Notes: generated from the sequence alone by a model not told the origin. Counted from the stretch's first letter, positions 34,751 through 44,290 are shown. The stretch: DNA of 47,623 nucleotides from Bacteroidales bacterium (GCA_030654075.1 JAURYB010000168.1:1-47623), one strand, 5' to 3'. Numbers and translations are program-made.

Positions 34751-34942
34751 TTAAATTACTTTAACATTTACTGCATTTAATCCTTTTTTACCTTCTTGAA
34801 GGTCAAAAGATACCTGGTCATTCTCTCTGATCTCATCGATCAGGCCTGTAACGTGTACAAAATATTCTTTGTCCGATGCGTCATCTTTGATAAATCCAAA
34901 TCCTTTGGAATCATTGAAAAATTTTACTGTTCCTTTACTCAT
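34751..34942 (-). CDS. Cold-shock domain protein
   Basis: A 63-residue CspA-family protein: one OB-fold with RNP1 KGFGFI (13-18) and RNP2-like YFVHVT (27-32). These bind single-stranded RNA and DNA and act as RNA chaperones. Slightly shorter than CspA of Escherichia coli (70 residues), as is common in Bacteroidota. An AT-rich 200-bp region upstream probably gives a long leader, but no cold-shock element was identified. Followed by a strong intrinsic terminator. Confidence 0.96.
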   Translation of the reverse strand: MSKGTVKFFNDSKGFGFIKDDASDKEYFVHVTGLIDEIRENDQVSFDLQEGKKGLNAVNVKVI

Positions 34943-35152
34943 GATGTTTTATTTTATTTTGATTTTCCGCAAAGATATATTATAAATACATAGCTATTAC
35001 ATTTATTACATAAAATTTCAAAATATTTTGAATATTTTTATTTTTATCTCAAAATATAAAGTAATTAGCTGAAAACCAAGGCATATTTAAAAAAAAGAAA
35101 AAGGCTACTATCTCAAAATTATACTCAAACTTTTTAAAGGAAGAGAATCCGT
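34943..35152. other. AT-rich spacer upstream of the cold-shock gene
   Basis: About 210 bp with very high A+T. It should contain the cold-shock promoter on the minus strand and the end of the dioxygenase transcript. No clear promoter pair or terminator could be called. Confidence 0.4.
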
Positions 35153-36028
35153 CTAACCAATCCGTACCGAAGTCATATTTAATGACCCCATAACACATTT
35201 ATCATTAAAGAATGAGATTTCCTCATTTCCAGTCTTTAATGCCAATGCATAAAGCAATGGGAGGTAATGCTCAGGAGTTGGAACAGATAATTCCACCTCG
35301 CGTCCCAGGGTCTTATAATTTATCAATTGCTGATGGTCATTAGCGAGAATCAATTTCTTGAACTTTTCGTTCGCCTCCTGGGCCCAGTCGAAACCATGGT
35401 GGGGTTTGCTCCAATCCACAGCACGCAGATTATGAACCATATTTCCACTTCCGATTACCAGGACACCTTTGTTACGTAATTCAGCAAGTTCGCGGGCCAG
35501 ATCATAATGATACTGTGGATTCTGGAAATAATCAAGACTCATCTGGATAACAGGAATATCCGCTTCCGGATACATAACCCGTATCACACTCCATGCGCCA
35601 TGATCCAGACCCCAGTTTTCATCCAAACCCACATCGGTTTTCGCAACCATGTTTTTAGTTTTATCAGCCAGTTCAGGACTGCCAGGCGCAAGGTATTGCA
35701 CATCAAATAATGCCTGTGGGAATCCACCGAAATCATGAATGGTCTGGGGCTTTTCCATCGCGGTAACAAAGGTGCCTTTGGTTTCCCAATGAGCAGAAAT
35801 ACAAAGTATCGCATTAGGTTTTGGCAATGATTTTGAAAGCTTCTGCCATTCAAGACTGAATTCGTTGATTTCTATAGCATTCATTGGGCTGCCATGCCCG
35901 ACGAAGAGCACAGGCATTTTCGCTGTGTTTTCGAAGGGATCGGTAAGTAAATTTAAATTATTCAGGTTCATGGCAAATCCGGCTAAAGGTAAAAGTGCAA
36001 GTGATTTCAGAAAATCTTTTCTTTTCAT
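35153..36028 (-). CDS. LigB-family dioxygenase (4,5-DOPA extradiol dioxygenase-like)
   Basis: A 291-residue protein of the YgiD/LigB family, which opens catechol rings next to the hydroxyls using a metal ion. Family motifs are LFVGHGSPMNAI, ISAHWETKG, LDHGAWSVI, IPVIQMSL and GSGNMVHNLR, with their conserved histidines. The ATG at 36028 is preferred; the 12-bp longer frame would begin at TTG. The N-terminus (MKRKDFLKSLALLPLAGFAM) resembles a Tat-type export signal with R-K in place of the twin arginine, which would be unusual for this normally cytoplasmic family. The aromatic substrate is not evident. Monocistronic. Confidence 0.9.
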   Translation of the reverse strand: MKRKDFLKSLALLPLAGFAMNLNNLNLLTDPFENTAKMPVLFVGHGSPMNAIEINEFSLEWQKLSKSLPKPNAILCISAHWETKGTFVTAMEKPQTIHDFGGFPQALFDVQYLAPGSPELADKTKNMVAKTDVGLDENWGLDHGAWSVIRVMYPEADIPVIQMSLDYFQNPQYHYDLARELAELRNKGVLVIGSGNMVHNLRAVDWSKPHHGFDWAQEANEKFKKLILANDHQQLINYKTLGREVELSVPTPEHYLPLLYALALKTGNEEISFFNDKCVMGSLNMTSVRIG

Positions 36029-36104
36029 ATTCAGATTCAATTTCAGAAAACATCTTAATTGAAATTACTTCCTATTGTTGGATATGTTCTTTTGAATTAT
36101 GATT

Positions 36105-36223
36105 CCCCGGCCTGAAGGCCGGGGCAAAAGATCTGGCCAGAGATGAGGTCGGAGATTGTCCAGAGGAGTGGCTATAATCCCCGACATAGTTGGGCTATAA
36201 CCCCGACCTGAAGGTGGGGGTTA
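36105..36223. repeat. Pair of GC-rich hairpins
   Basis: Two stems lie between the YceI and dioxygenase genes: CCCCGGCCT-GA-AGGCCGGGG (36105-36124) and TAACCCCGACCT-GA-AGGTGGGGGTTA (36198-36223), the second reaching the YceI stop codon. Both have the same CCT-GA-AGG tip, so they are related copies. They may end or stabilise the yceI mRNA; no T-run follows. Confidence 0.65.
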
Positions 36224-36760
36224 TGCTTTTTGTTGCAGTAACTGGACATCGAGGTTCAGGCGTATTTCGTCACCAACTAAAACTCCGCCAGCTTCCAGTG
36301 CTGCATTCCAGGTAAGTCCGAAATCAGTTCGGCTGATTTTACCGTTAATGGTAAATCCTGCTTTAACATTTCCCCAGGGATCAGTCATCAGGCCGCCAAA
36401 TTCAACGTCGAGTTTAACCGTTTGTGAAACGCCTTTTATTGCAAGGTCCCCGGTAAGGGTATAATCATCCCCGCCTTTTAGAGCAAGTCTTCCCGAAGTG
36501 AATGTAATTTCTTTAAAATTATCAACATCAAAGAAATCAGGACTTTTCAGGTGTCCGTCGCGATCGGCAGATCCAGTGCTGATTGATGCAGGATTAATCT
36601 GAAAACCAATTTCTGCAGTTGAAAAGTCATCACCATCAGTTACAAGTTGTCCGCTGAATTCGCCGAACGAACCTTTAACGTTTGATATCATGAGGTGCTT
36701 TACTTTGAACGCTATTTCGGAATGCGAAGGGTCGATAACCCAGGTTGTTTTTGCTGTCAT
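36221..36760 (-). CDS. YceI family protein
   Basis: A 179-residue lipocalin-like protein of the YceI family, which binds isoprenoid-type lipids in known members. It starts WVIDPSHSEIAFKVKHLMISNVKG and has the usual DRDGHLKSPDFFDV, LAIKGVSQTVKL and FTINGKISRTDFGL motifs. There is no signal peptide, so it is probably cytoplasmic, unlike periplasmic YceI of Escherichia coli. The divergent orientation typical of a regulator pair is absent: the AraC-type gene lies upstream on the same strand. Confidence 0.95.
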   Translation of the reverse strand: MTAKTTWVIDPSHSEIAFKVKHLMISNVKGSFGEFSGQLVTDGDDFSTAEIGFQINPASISTGSADRDGHLKSPDFFDVDNFKEITFTSGRLALKGGDDYTLTGDLAIKGVSQTVKLDVEFGGLMTDPWGNVKAGFTINGKISRTDFGLTWNAALEAGGVLVGDEIRLNLDVQLLQQKA

Positions 36761-36852
36761 TATTGTATGTTTTTAAATGATTAATTTGATGCAGCAAAAT
36801 TACAACGCTTCAATAAGGTGGGGTTACATTTTCAGGAAGATGTGTGGTAAAA

Positions 36853-37674
36853 TCAGGAAATGTCGGTATGCATCTGATCGCGGTATTCGGTAGGCGTTAC
36901 ACCGGTACGTTTGCGAAAAACCTTTGTAAAGTGGGATTTCTCGTTATATCCCAGATCATATCCTATTTCAGAAACCGACTTTGCTGAATTCAGAAGTAGA
37001 TTCCGGGCTTCGATAAGTTTGCGGGTTTCAATAATGTCAGTAACACTTTTACCAAATGCGGATTGGCTGATCAGGTTCAGGTTGCGGGTGCTCATGTTTA
37101 GTTTTTCAGAGTAAAAATCAGCGCCTTCGGGTCGCATATAATTAAACTCCAGTATTTTGAGAAAACTATTAAATGTTACCATCTGCCAGCGGTTTGCGGC
37201 CTGGTTGTCAAGATATTCGGTCTTGCTGTCAGCCTCTAGCTTTGTAAGCAAGGCACTCAATAAATGTGTAATTACCTGGTAGTTAATTGTTTCTTCCTGA
37301 AATTCCTTTAACATAATTTCGCACAACGAATTAAGCGTTGTGCTGCAATAATCATCGTTAAGCTTGTAATTGACCCTGTCGAGGAAATTGGAATAGAAAT
37401 TAAAGCGGCTGTTTGGAACAAGTTCATTTTTAAAACGGATAACCCATCCACTGGTTTCAGCATCCGGAACGAAATTATGAACCTTACCTTGCGCAACATA
37501 TACAATCACGGGTGGTTGAAGCGTCTCTTTTGTGTAATCGAGGAAATGAACAGGTTTGCCATGTGTTATAATAAGCAATTCCTCGTGATCGTGCCGATGC
37601 GAAGGAATCGGATTCAAAAGCACGGGCTCAATAAACTCTTTTGTGAGCTTGATTATTTTAAACGGTACGTTCAT
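36853..37674 (-). CDS. AraC-family transcriptional regulator
   Basis: A 273-residue regulator. The N-terminal half is a cupin-like ligand-binding domain (SHRHDHEELLIITHG, 25-39). The C-terminal ~100 residues carry two helix-turn-helix motifs (FYSEKLNMSTRNLNLISQSAFGKSV and SVSEIGYDLGYNEKSHFTKVFRKRTGVTPTEYR in sequence). It lies 92 bp upstream of the yceI gene on the same strand, so yceI is a possible target; the ligand is unknown. Confidence 0.94.
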   Translation of the reverse strand: MNVPFKIIKLTKEFIEPVLLNPIPSHRHDHEELLIITHGKPVHFLDYTKETLQPPVIVYVAQGKVHNFVPDAETSGWVIRFKNELVPNSRFNFYSNFLDRVNYKLNDDYCSTTLNSLCEIMLKEFQEETINYQVITHLLSALLTKLEADSKTEYLDNQAANRWQMVTFNSFLKILEFNYMRPEGADFYSEKLNMSTRNLNLISQSAFGKSVTDIIETRKLIEARNLLLNSAKSVSEIGYDLGYNEKSHFTKVFRKRTGVTPTEYRDQMHTDIS

Positions 37675-37849
37675 GTTATTAGTATTGGCAATGGATTCCT
37701 ACTTTTTCACTCTTTAAATGCAGAATTTCAATTTCAGACGTGTTCACAAAAGTACAAATTCGGTATTGAAAAAGACTTTACTTTTAATAATAGTATAATT
37801 GCATGATTCTCATTTCACATCATAACCTGTTAATCTCTTCCGAATATAC

Positions 37850-37880
37850 TTGCAGTATTTATATATTTCCGCTATATTTG
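37850..37880 (+). promoter_or_regulatory. Bacteroidota-type promoter
   Basis: TTG at 37850-37852, a 20-base spacer and TATATTTG at 37873-37880 match TTG-N19-21-TAnnTTTG. This predicts a start near 37887, about 16 nt before the ATG at 37903. Confidence 0.65.
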
Positions 37881-37902
37881 GGATTCCTTAACAATACCAG
37901 AT

Positions 37903-39135
37903 ATGAAAAAGTACATTCTACTTCCGTTATTCGTTTTGTTTTCAAATTGCATTTTTGCACAATGGCAAATTACAAGCGCTCCAACTGGCGTAAGCTACTA
38001 TTCAATAGCAGTAAATAATGCAAAAATATTTGCTATCGCAGGCAATACAGGAATTGTAGTTTCAACGGATAATGGACTTACATGGCAGGCATCCAACAAC
38101 GGACTTACAAATATGAATTTGGGAACCCTTTCGGTTGGTAAGAGTGGAAATATTTATGCATGCGGTACTAATGCTGTTTTTGTGTCCACTGACCAGGGAC
38201 TAAACTGGACAAGCCTGAAAAACAACCTGCCTGATGCAACTTTCATGCATCTGATTGAGACCGTTGGAAAGCTATTTGTTAGCAGTAACTCCGGATTGTT
38301 TCGTTCGTCGGATAACGGGCAAGCCTGGGAAAAAGTTACCGGTTTGCCATCTCCTTCTGTTAGAGGTATTGCAGAAAAAGATGGATTTCTTTTTGCCGGT
38401 TTATCCGGAGCAGGACCCGGAACCGGCCATGGTATATACCGTTCAGCAGATTTGGGCAACACCTGGGAAGAGAACAATAATGGAATAACGACCGATGTTA
38501 CTGATTTCGAAATACTTAATAACCGGCTATATGCAATCGAAGTCACCGTACTTGCATACAGCACTAACCTTGGTGATAACTGGAACAATATTATGAGCGG
38601 ACTTTCCTCAAGTTTATACGTTCTTGACCTCTGTAGTTCCGGAGATTATATTTTTGCGACACAAATCTTAAGCGGAGTGTTTATACAACACAAGGATAGT
38701 ACAACGTGGCGGGCTGTACCTCAAGGTCTCACTTCAAACATGATACAATGTATTGCGGCTAATAACGAATATTGTTTTGCAGGATCAGCAGCAAATGGCG
38801 TTTTCAGGAGACCATTGTCTGAAATGGTTTTAACCGGCATCAATGAAAATTCAAGCTTTGGCGATAATAATTTAATGTTAAACTTGTTCCCAAATCCGGC
38901 TGTAGGTATTATAACAATTAATTACAATATAAAAAGAGATAGCCATGTCTCACTAGACCTGGTCGATAAGAATGGAAGAATAATTAAAGTGCTTGTAAAT
39001 GACCAAAAACCTGCAGGAAGCTATGTTCTTAAATTTGATTCCTTTGTAATTCCAAAGGGAGTAAATTTGTTGAGGTTGCAGTCATTTGATGGAATTGAAG
39101 TCCGTAAAATGATCAATCTTAACGGAAACAATTAG
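37903..39135 (+). CDS. T9SS-sorted beta-propeller (BNR/Asp-box) protein
   Basis: A 410-residue secreted protein. Signal peptide MKKYILLPLFVLFSNCIFAQ (cleavage after FAQ). Residues about 25-310 hold repeated Asp-box motifs (STDNGLTW, STDQGLNW, SSDNGQAW, SADLGNTW, STNLGDNW), each preceded by a strand, giving a sialidase/YCF48-like propeller. The C-terminal ~80 residues are a type A T9SS sorting domain (NLFPNPAVGIITINY ... GVNLLRLQSFDG). No catalytic residues of sialidases are recognised, so a binding role is more likely. It overlaps the convergent radical SAM gene by 4 bp. Confidence 0.92.
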   Translation: MKKYILLPLFVLFSNCIFAQWQITSAPTGVSYYSIAVNNAKIFAIAGNTGIVVSTDNGLTWQASNNGLTNMNLGTLSVGKSGNIYACGTNAVFVSTDQGLNWTSLKNNLPDATFMHLIETVGKLFVSSNSGLFRSSDNGQAWEKVTGLPSPSVRGIAEKDGFLFAGLSGAGPGTGHGIYRSADLGNTWEENNNGITTDVTDFEILNNRLYAIEVTVLAYSTNLGDNWNNIMSGLSSSLYVLDLCSSGDYIFATQILSGVFIQHKDSTTWRAVPQGLTSNMIQCIAANNEYCFAGSAANGVFRRPLSEMVLTGINENSSFGDNNLMLNLFPNPAVGIITINYNIKRDSHVSLDLVDKNGRIIKVLVNDQKPAGSYVLKFDSFVIPKGVNLLRLQSFDGIEVRKMINLNGNN

Positions 39136-40103
39136 TAGCCAAAGGGTTTATTTCTATCAAAATCAGGAAGATAATTATCATTGCTTTCTATATCCTGAAC
39201 CCAGCCTTTATAAAATCCTAGGTTTTCGAGTTCCGTTTTAACTATTTCGTATTCTTCTATTGAAAGTGTCCTATTTAATGCCGGATGATTCATTACAGCT
39301 TGTGTGGGCCAATATTGCGCCATAAGTGAAACAGCAATGGAAGTTGAAATACCGGCAATCTGCCGCAGGACGTTAAGGCTGTTTTCAGTATTTCCCGGTA
39401 AGACAAGGTGGCGAATAATCATTCCTTTCTCGGCATGCCCATTTTCATTCATTACCAGTGTCGAACCTTTCTGCCGGTACATTTCTTTAATAGCTGCAAG
39501 TGCTGTTTGTTGATAATCTGCAACTTTTGAAAATTTACGGGCAAGGTCGTTATCGGAATACTTATAATCAGGAAGATAAATATCTACATAGCTTTCGAGT
39601 GCCTGAATTTCTTTAACTTTATCGTAACCATTTGTATTATAAACAAATACCGGATTGTATCCCCGTAACCGCAAAGATTCGATAATAGCTTTCACATGAG
39701 GAATATAGTGTGAAGGCGAAACAAAACCTACTGCATGGCTGCCTTGATCCAGAATTTCAATTATTGAACCGACAACTTCGTGTAACTCCATATGGGTCTC
39801 ATTTACGTCACCACGGTTGCAGCTGATCTGGTAATTCTGGCAATAAATGCAGGATAAATTACAACGGCTGAAAAACACATTACAGATTCCATTTGCACCG
39901 CTGATAACGGGCTCTTCACCCTGATGAATGCAGATGGAGCTGATATTGAAACCGGCATCACTTCCGCACACGCCAACCTTGCCAAGTAGCCTATTCGTAT
40001 TACAGTTACGAGGACAAATGTTGCATGAAGATAACGGTTCAAGCAAAATACTAATACGCGATTCGGGTAAAAAACTATTCACTTTGATGCACTTTGGCCG
40101 CAA
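39132..40103 (-). CDS. PflX-like radical SAM protein
   Basis: A 323-residue radical SAM protein of the COG1313 (PflX) type. The N-terminus has a cysteine-rich motif C27-NI-C30-PRN-C34 ... C46, and the SAM-cluster motif is C81-NLS-C85-IY-C88-QNY. Later motifs include GFVSPSHYIPHV, VYNTNGYD, DIYLPDYKY, RHLVLPGN and MAQYWPT, all usual in this family. It resembles pyruvate formate-lyase activating enzymes but its target is unknown. No ATG precedes the cysteine motif: the frame begins at TTG 40103 (or GTG 40082), just after an upstream in-frame stop. It lies 23 bp after the unknown secreted-protein gene. Confidence 0.88.
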   Translation of the reverse strand: MRPKCIKVNSFLPESRISILLEPLSSCNICPRNCNTNRLLGKVGVCGSDAGFNISSICIHQGEEPVISGANGICNVFFSRCNLSCIYCQNYQISCNRGDVNETHMELHEVVGSIIEILDQGSHAVGFVSPSHYIPHVKAIIESLRLRGYNPVFVYNTNGYDKVKEIQALESYVDIYLPDYKYSDNDLARKFSKVADYQQTALAAIKEMYRQKGSTLVMNENGHAEKGMIIRHLVLPGNTENSLNVLRQIAGISTSIAVSLMAQYWPTQAVMNHPALNRTLSIEEYEIVKTELENLGFYKGWVQDIESNDNYLPDFDRNKPFGY

Positions 40104-40126
40104 AGATACTGGTTTTGAAATCGTAT

Positions 40127-40867
40127 TTAATACTCTTCATCCAGTGAATTGTAATACGAAACCAGAAGTTTAAGATCTTCAATGGTGCGAACTTTGTTTT
40201 CGGTAATGCGCAGATATTCGGCAATATCCTCTTTATGTTCATTCAGGTATGTGAGGGCACTTTTGCGGTTGAACTCCACCATATTGGCAGGCGTATCGGG
40301 CTTGCAAATAAAATACGACTTTTCAACATGGTACTTTGCCGGTGATTTAACATTTTGATATCTGGAATCAGGTACCGGATCAGTTACCGACCTTTTCAAT
40401 ATCAACTTATTTTTTCCAGGAACAATTAGTTCAAAATATCCCCGATGGAAAACTTTTTCAATAATGTACATTTCGAAAACGAAAGTATGCCCGCCAAAAC
40501 TTACTGTATTTAACTCCTCTGGATTTTTGAAAGCAAGTGTATCTTTTCCTGCAATAAACTCTAATTGATCAGCCAATACGTTGTATCTCAGAAAATAACT
40601 ATCAATAACACCTCCATTGCGAAGTACAATTGTTCCAAGTGCCCAATCATTCCCTATATATATCTGGCTCTTTTCACTTTTTTGCTGCTGTTTTTGGTTT
40701 GGAAAAAATGTGGCTGGTTTACTTATGTTTTGTTTGCTTGTACCGACTGATTTAACAGAGGATATTTTAATATCAGTCTTTGTACCGAGATCCTGGGCAA
40801 GGGTTTTAACAGAAACAACAACAATAAAAACAGAAATAAGGAATATTTTATACGTATTCATAACCAT
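40127..40867 (-). CDS. Hypothetical secreted protein
   Basis: Not recognised. A 246-residue protein with a signal peptide (MNTYKIFLISVFIVVVSVKTLAQ); two ATGs six bases apart (40867, 40861) are both possible starts. After a polar, Lys/Gln/Ser-rich linker (about 25-65) comes a beta-rich domain (WALGTIVLRNGGVIDSYFLRY, FGGHTFVFEMYIIEKVFHRG) and a helical C-terminus (TYLNEHKEDIAEYLRI, LKLLVSYYNSL). Probably periplasmic. It lies in line with the radical SAM gene and may share a transcript with it; no function is suggested. Confidence 0.75.
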   Translation of the reverse strand: MVMNTYKIFLISVFIVVVSVKTLAQDLGTKTDIKISSVKSVGTSKQNISKPATFFPNQKQQQKSEKSQIYIGNDWALGTIVLRNGGVIDSYFLRYNVLADQLEFIAGKDTLAFKNPEELNTVSFGGHTFVFEMYIIEKVFHRGYFELIVPGKNKLILKRSVTDPVPDSRYQNVKSPAKYHVEKSYFICKPDTPANMVEFNRKSALTYLNEHKEDIAEYLRITENKVRTIEDLKLLVSYYNSLDEEY

Positions 40868-41021
40868 TCTATAACCCGCCTAAAAATACGATTATTTTCG
40901 TAGTGATTAGCCATTTGAAATAAATAAACTATGGATCAAACAATACCACTTATACTCTCAACTTATTTGTATCCTGTCTTTGATGGCAGATATCAGAAAA
41001 TTCAGGGAGGGGCATATAGAG

Positions 41022-41815
41022 TTATTCTATAAGAGTAAAACTTCCTCTCTTCGTTTTTGTTTCGGCAGCATCCTGAAAAATATAAGAAACAAGATAAACA
41101 TACAAACCTGAAGGGCATTTTACACCATTCATAAACCCATTCCATCCGGTTTCAAGATTATTGGTTTCGAACAAAAATTGTCCCCATTGATTGTAAATTG
41201 ACATATGAAACTGGCTGATATTGCTTGTCTTGGGACGAAAAAAATCATTAAATCCATCCTGATTAGGAGTAAACGCGTTTGTAAATACCACAAATTTCTT
41301 TGAATTTTTGATGCTGATCATCTCCATTGATTTGCAGCCATACTGGCCTGTTGCTGTTACCCAGTAACCACCCGGCTCACTGATAGAAATTGATTGTGTA
41401 CATCGCTTGAGTTCCAGGTATATTTTTCAAAAAGTCCGAATGAAGATGCAATCATATTATGCTGGTCAGGAGGAGTTAAAAGGGTATAGTGTCCGGGTTT
41501 TATATTTTTAGAAACAGTTACAGTAATGCTATCCGGGAAGGCTGCGATTTCGCCGAAAAACAAATCATCCAATCCGAAATCATTCCCTTTGAGTACTGGA
41601 AGAATATCCACAATCGTAATGGGAGCAGAAGTTGCAGTGCCTGAATTCCAGGTAGTGATAACGTGTTCCCATTTAATGGCTTAATCCGTAGCAGTATATA
41701 AAGAACCAAACTGAGAACCAGTGATAGAAAATTGTATCTGTTCCTGGCTAAGAGTGATCATCGTGCTGGTGCGGCTCCCAAAAGCATATTTAGTGAAATT
41801 TAACAACAAGTTTAT
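41022..41815 (-). pseudogene. Broken CHU_C (T9SS type B sorting) protein gene
   Basis: The 3' part (41022-41426) encodes a full CHU_C/gliding-motility-type C-terminal domain (TNAFTPNQDGFNDFF ... SIYNQWGQFLFET ... GLYVYLVSY), preceded by ISISEPGGYWVTATGQYGC. Near 41400-41425 the frame shifts: the neighbouring frame carries the expected upstream part, ending FGLFEKYTWNSSD. That frame is further cut by an in-frame TAA at 41683-41681, beyond which YAFGSRTSTMITLSQ continues to about 41815, where no start codon is found. So there is one frameshift, one nonsense codon and a missing 5' end. It is the remnant of an Ig-like/CHU_C surface protein, unless the read contains errors. Confidence 0.75.
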
Positions 41816-41850
41816 TAATCAGGTATCTTCTCATTGACTCACTTTCTCTC

Positions 41851-41874
41851 ATTCTCAAATTCTCAAATTCTCAA
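41851..41874. repeat. Tandem repeat, three copies of ATTCTCAA
   Basis: Three perfect 8-bp copies lie just after the stop of the TPR protein gene (41879), marking the border with the broken CHU_C gene. Confidence 0.8.
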
Positions 41875-41878
41875 ATTC

Positions 41879-44290
41879 TTACTCCCCCGCCGCAATCTGA
41901 ACTTTAGTAATTTCGATACCTCCGGTTTCGACAGCTATGCTTATCCAGTTATTTTCCTCCCGGAACCATTTATCCTGGATACTGATACTGATCAGGAAAT
42001 CCCTGAGAGTGGTTTTATCAAGATTCCGAAGTACAATACCTCCATTTTTTGTATCATCTTTTCCATAATTCAGGTAAACTTTTGGCGCGGTTTTACTTGT
42101 TGAACGAGCTTTGAGAAGGATATAATTGTTTTTGCGTAAGCTTGGATCAATTGCTGAAAAACTGAATTTCTTTTCATTACCGCTATTTAAAGTCAAGGCC
42201 TGGGAATTCAGATCCAGAATAGCATGATCGGACATATATTTCCTGATTTTGCCAATCTGTAGTTCAGGATAAGTATCGCCCGGATTGATTTTAGCAGCAG
42301 CTTCATACGCATCAATAGCCTGATCGAAAACCTTTTTGGTATAGAGTTTGTCGGCAACTTCAAGCGCATTATTATATTCAGAAGAGCGCGCCTTAGCATT
42401 TTCCTCAATAATTTTATCTATTGCAATCATGCGTTGTCTGGGATAGGTTTCAACTGGTTTTAATCCTGATGCTTTAACGAAAGCTGATTTAGCTTCCGCA
42501 TAATCTTTGATAGCGAAAAACCTGTCACCTTCTGTAATGGCTGTATTATAGTTGGCATCAGCTGACCGCGAATCCGCCAGTATTATATTGATTTTAGCGA
42601 TCTGGTCCTGAGGATATTTTTCATTCTTTTTTAATTCATTTGCTTCGGAATAAGCGATGAGGGCATTACTGTAATCCTTCCCTGCAAATAGCTGGTCACC
42701 TGTATTTATAGCAGTTGTATATTTTTGATCATTCTTTTGCTGGTTTGCCAGTAATGCCTTTATCGCATTTATCTGTTCCTGTGGATACTGTTCTGACGGT
42801 CTTAATTTCCGTGCATCCTGGAAAGAAATTAATGCAAGATTATAATCGCCTGCTGCCTGGGCTTTTTCTCCTGTTCTTATAGCCTGGGAATAATTTTCAG
42901 AATCTGATTTCTGTTTATCGAGTATCGAATTGATCTCAGATATTTTTGAAACAGGATAGGACTCATTTGGTTTAATTGTAATGGCCTGTTTATAAGAATT
43001 TATTGCTTCGCTGTACTTTGATTCGGATAAAAGTCGGTCGCCGCCGGCAATTGCAGAAGCATAGTTTTCGTCCATGTTTTTTAGCGATACCAGCTTAGCC
43101 TGAACTTCTGATATTTTTTCACGGGGATATGATTCTGCGGGTTTAATGACTGAAGCCGATTTAAATTCCAGCAAAGCAGCTTCATAATCAGCAGATTTTA
43201 ACAGGCTTTCAGCACTTGCAAGAGCAGCGTCATATTTCTGGTGATCCTTTTGTAATTGCAAGTCTACCTGGTCAAGGGATATAGCGTTTTTGTCCGTGGC
43301 CTTTATTATATTGGTGCTAGTATCTGTTACCTTTATGTTTTCTTTAACAGTTTGATTGTCAGGTGAAATAGCCAGTGCTTTTTGATTTTCAGCAAGGGCT
43401 TGCTCTGGTTTTTCGGGTTGAATTGGTTTATTTACTGAAGCGGTATTAATTGCTGGCTGCCCGGTTTGCGCCTTATGATCAGCCAGTTGTTTTTTTGTAT
43501 CACTGATCTTTTTAGTTACAAATTTTGAGTTGGGATGCAATTCGAGAGCTGCTTCATAGAATATAAGTGCCTGGTTGAAATCCGAGGAGGCAAGTTCTTT
43601 GTCGCCATTAGCAATGGCAAGATTAAAATTTGCCATATCACCGGGATCAGTGAAATTGGTCTTTATCTGCTCCAGTCTCTCTTTAGGTAATTGGGCAGTT
43701 GGGTCTATTAATAAAGCCTTCTGATATTCTGGTTTTGCCAGCAGGTAGTTTTTTTGCTCATATAAACTATCCGCTTTTCGGATTTTGGTTTTAAATATTT
43801 GGGATTTGGTATCAGGAGCGGCATTTAGTAAAGAATTTATTTTGTCGATTCTTTCCGTAGTATAATTATAGTCAGGTCTGGTTTGATAGGCTTTTTCGTA
43901 AAGTAGCCAGGCATCCGCATACTCTTTAGCATCGAATGCATAGTCAGCCTGCGCTATGAGAGTTTTATAGCTGGAGATACTTTTCTTGCCATGGGCAGTT
44001 TGAACATTTGAGACAGAACTTGAATCAAGTATTTTTGTGATTTCATCAATTTTATTGGTAGCATAATTATATTCTGGTTTGGCTTGATTTGCCTTTTCGT
44101 ACCAGAGCAAAGCTCCCTTGTAATCCTGTGCGGCAAAAGCTTTGTCACCTTGTTTTATTAATGTTTTATATGTTTCAGCCGTTTTTTCATCCTGTGCTAA
44201 GCAAGGATTAGTAAAGGATATTAAAGAAATGATTCCAATAAAAACAAGAAGAACATTCGTTGTTAACCGTTTCCGTAAATGTTGATTCAT
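41879..44290 (-). CDS. Secreted TPR-array protein with conserved C-terminal domain
   Basis: An 803-residue protein. Signal peptide ends near CLAQ (residue ~33). The body is a series of TPR-like units such as NYASAIAGGDRLLSESKYSEAINSYKQA followed by KPNESYPVSKISEI. Units are about 57 residues long in the second half; the N-terminal units are more divergent and are split by a linker (about 285-340). The last ~120 residues form a beta-rich domain (KKFSFSAIDPSLRKNNYILLKAR ... GGIEITKVQIAAGE) shared almost unchanged with the next gene. TPR arrays bind other proteins; in this phylum such proteins often act at the cell envelope. Partner unknown. It is separated by 371 bp from its larger paralogue. 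Confidence 0.85.
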   Translation of the reverse strand: MNQHLRKRLTTNVLLVFIGIISLISFTNPCLAQDEKTAETYKTLIKQGDKAFAAQDYKGALLWYEKANQAKPEYNYATNKIDEITKILDSSSVSNVQTAHGKKSISSYKTLIAQADYAFDAKEYADAWLLYEKAYQTRPDYNYTTERIDKINSLLNAAPDTKSQIFKTKIRKADSLYEQKNYLLAKPEYQKALLIDPTAQLPKERLEQIKTNFTDPGDMANFNLAIANGDKELASSDFNQALIFYEAALELHPNSKFVTKKISDTKKQLADHKAQTGQPAINTASVNKPIQPEKPEQALAENQKALAISPDNQTVKENIKVTDTSTNIIKATDKNAISLDQVDLQLQKDHQKYDAALASAESLLKSADYEAALLEFKSASVIKPAESYPREKISEVQAKLVSLKNMDENYASAIAGGDRLLSESKYSEAINSYKQAITIKPNESYPVSKISEINSILDKQKSDSENYSQAIRTGEKAQAAGDYNLALISFQDARKLRPSEQYPQEQINAIKALLANQQKNDQKYTTAINTGDQLFAGKDYSNALIAYSEANELKKNEKYPQDQIAKINIILADSRSADANYNTAITEGDRFFAIKDYAEAKSAFVKASGLKPVETYPRQRMIAIDKIIEENAKARSSEYNNALEVADKLYTKKVFDQAIDAYEAAAKINPGDTYPELQIGKIRKYMSDHAILDLNSQALTLNSGNEKKFSFSAIDPSLRKNNYILLKARSTSKTAPKVYLNYGKDDTKNGGIVLRNLDKTTLRDFLISISIQDKWFREENNWISIAVETGGIEITKVQIAAGE

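Noticed and set aside
38154..38588. 144-residue ORF on the minus strand
   Set aside because: Antisense to the beta-propeller gene whose Asp-box repeats are clear; low-complexity translation.
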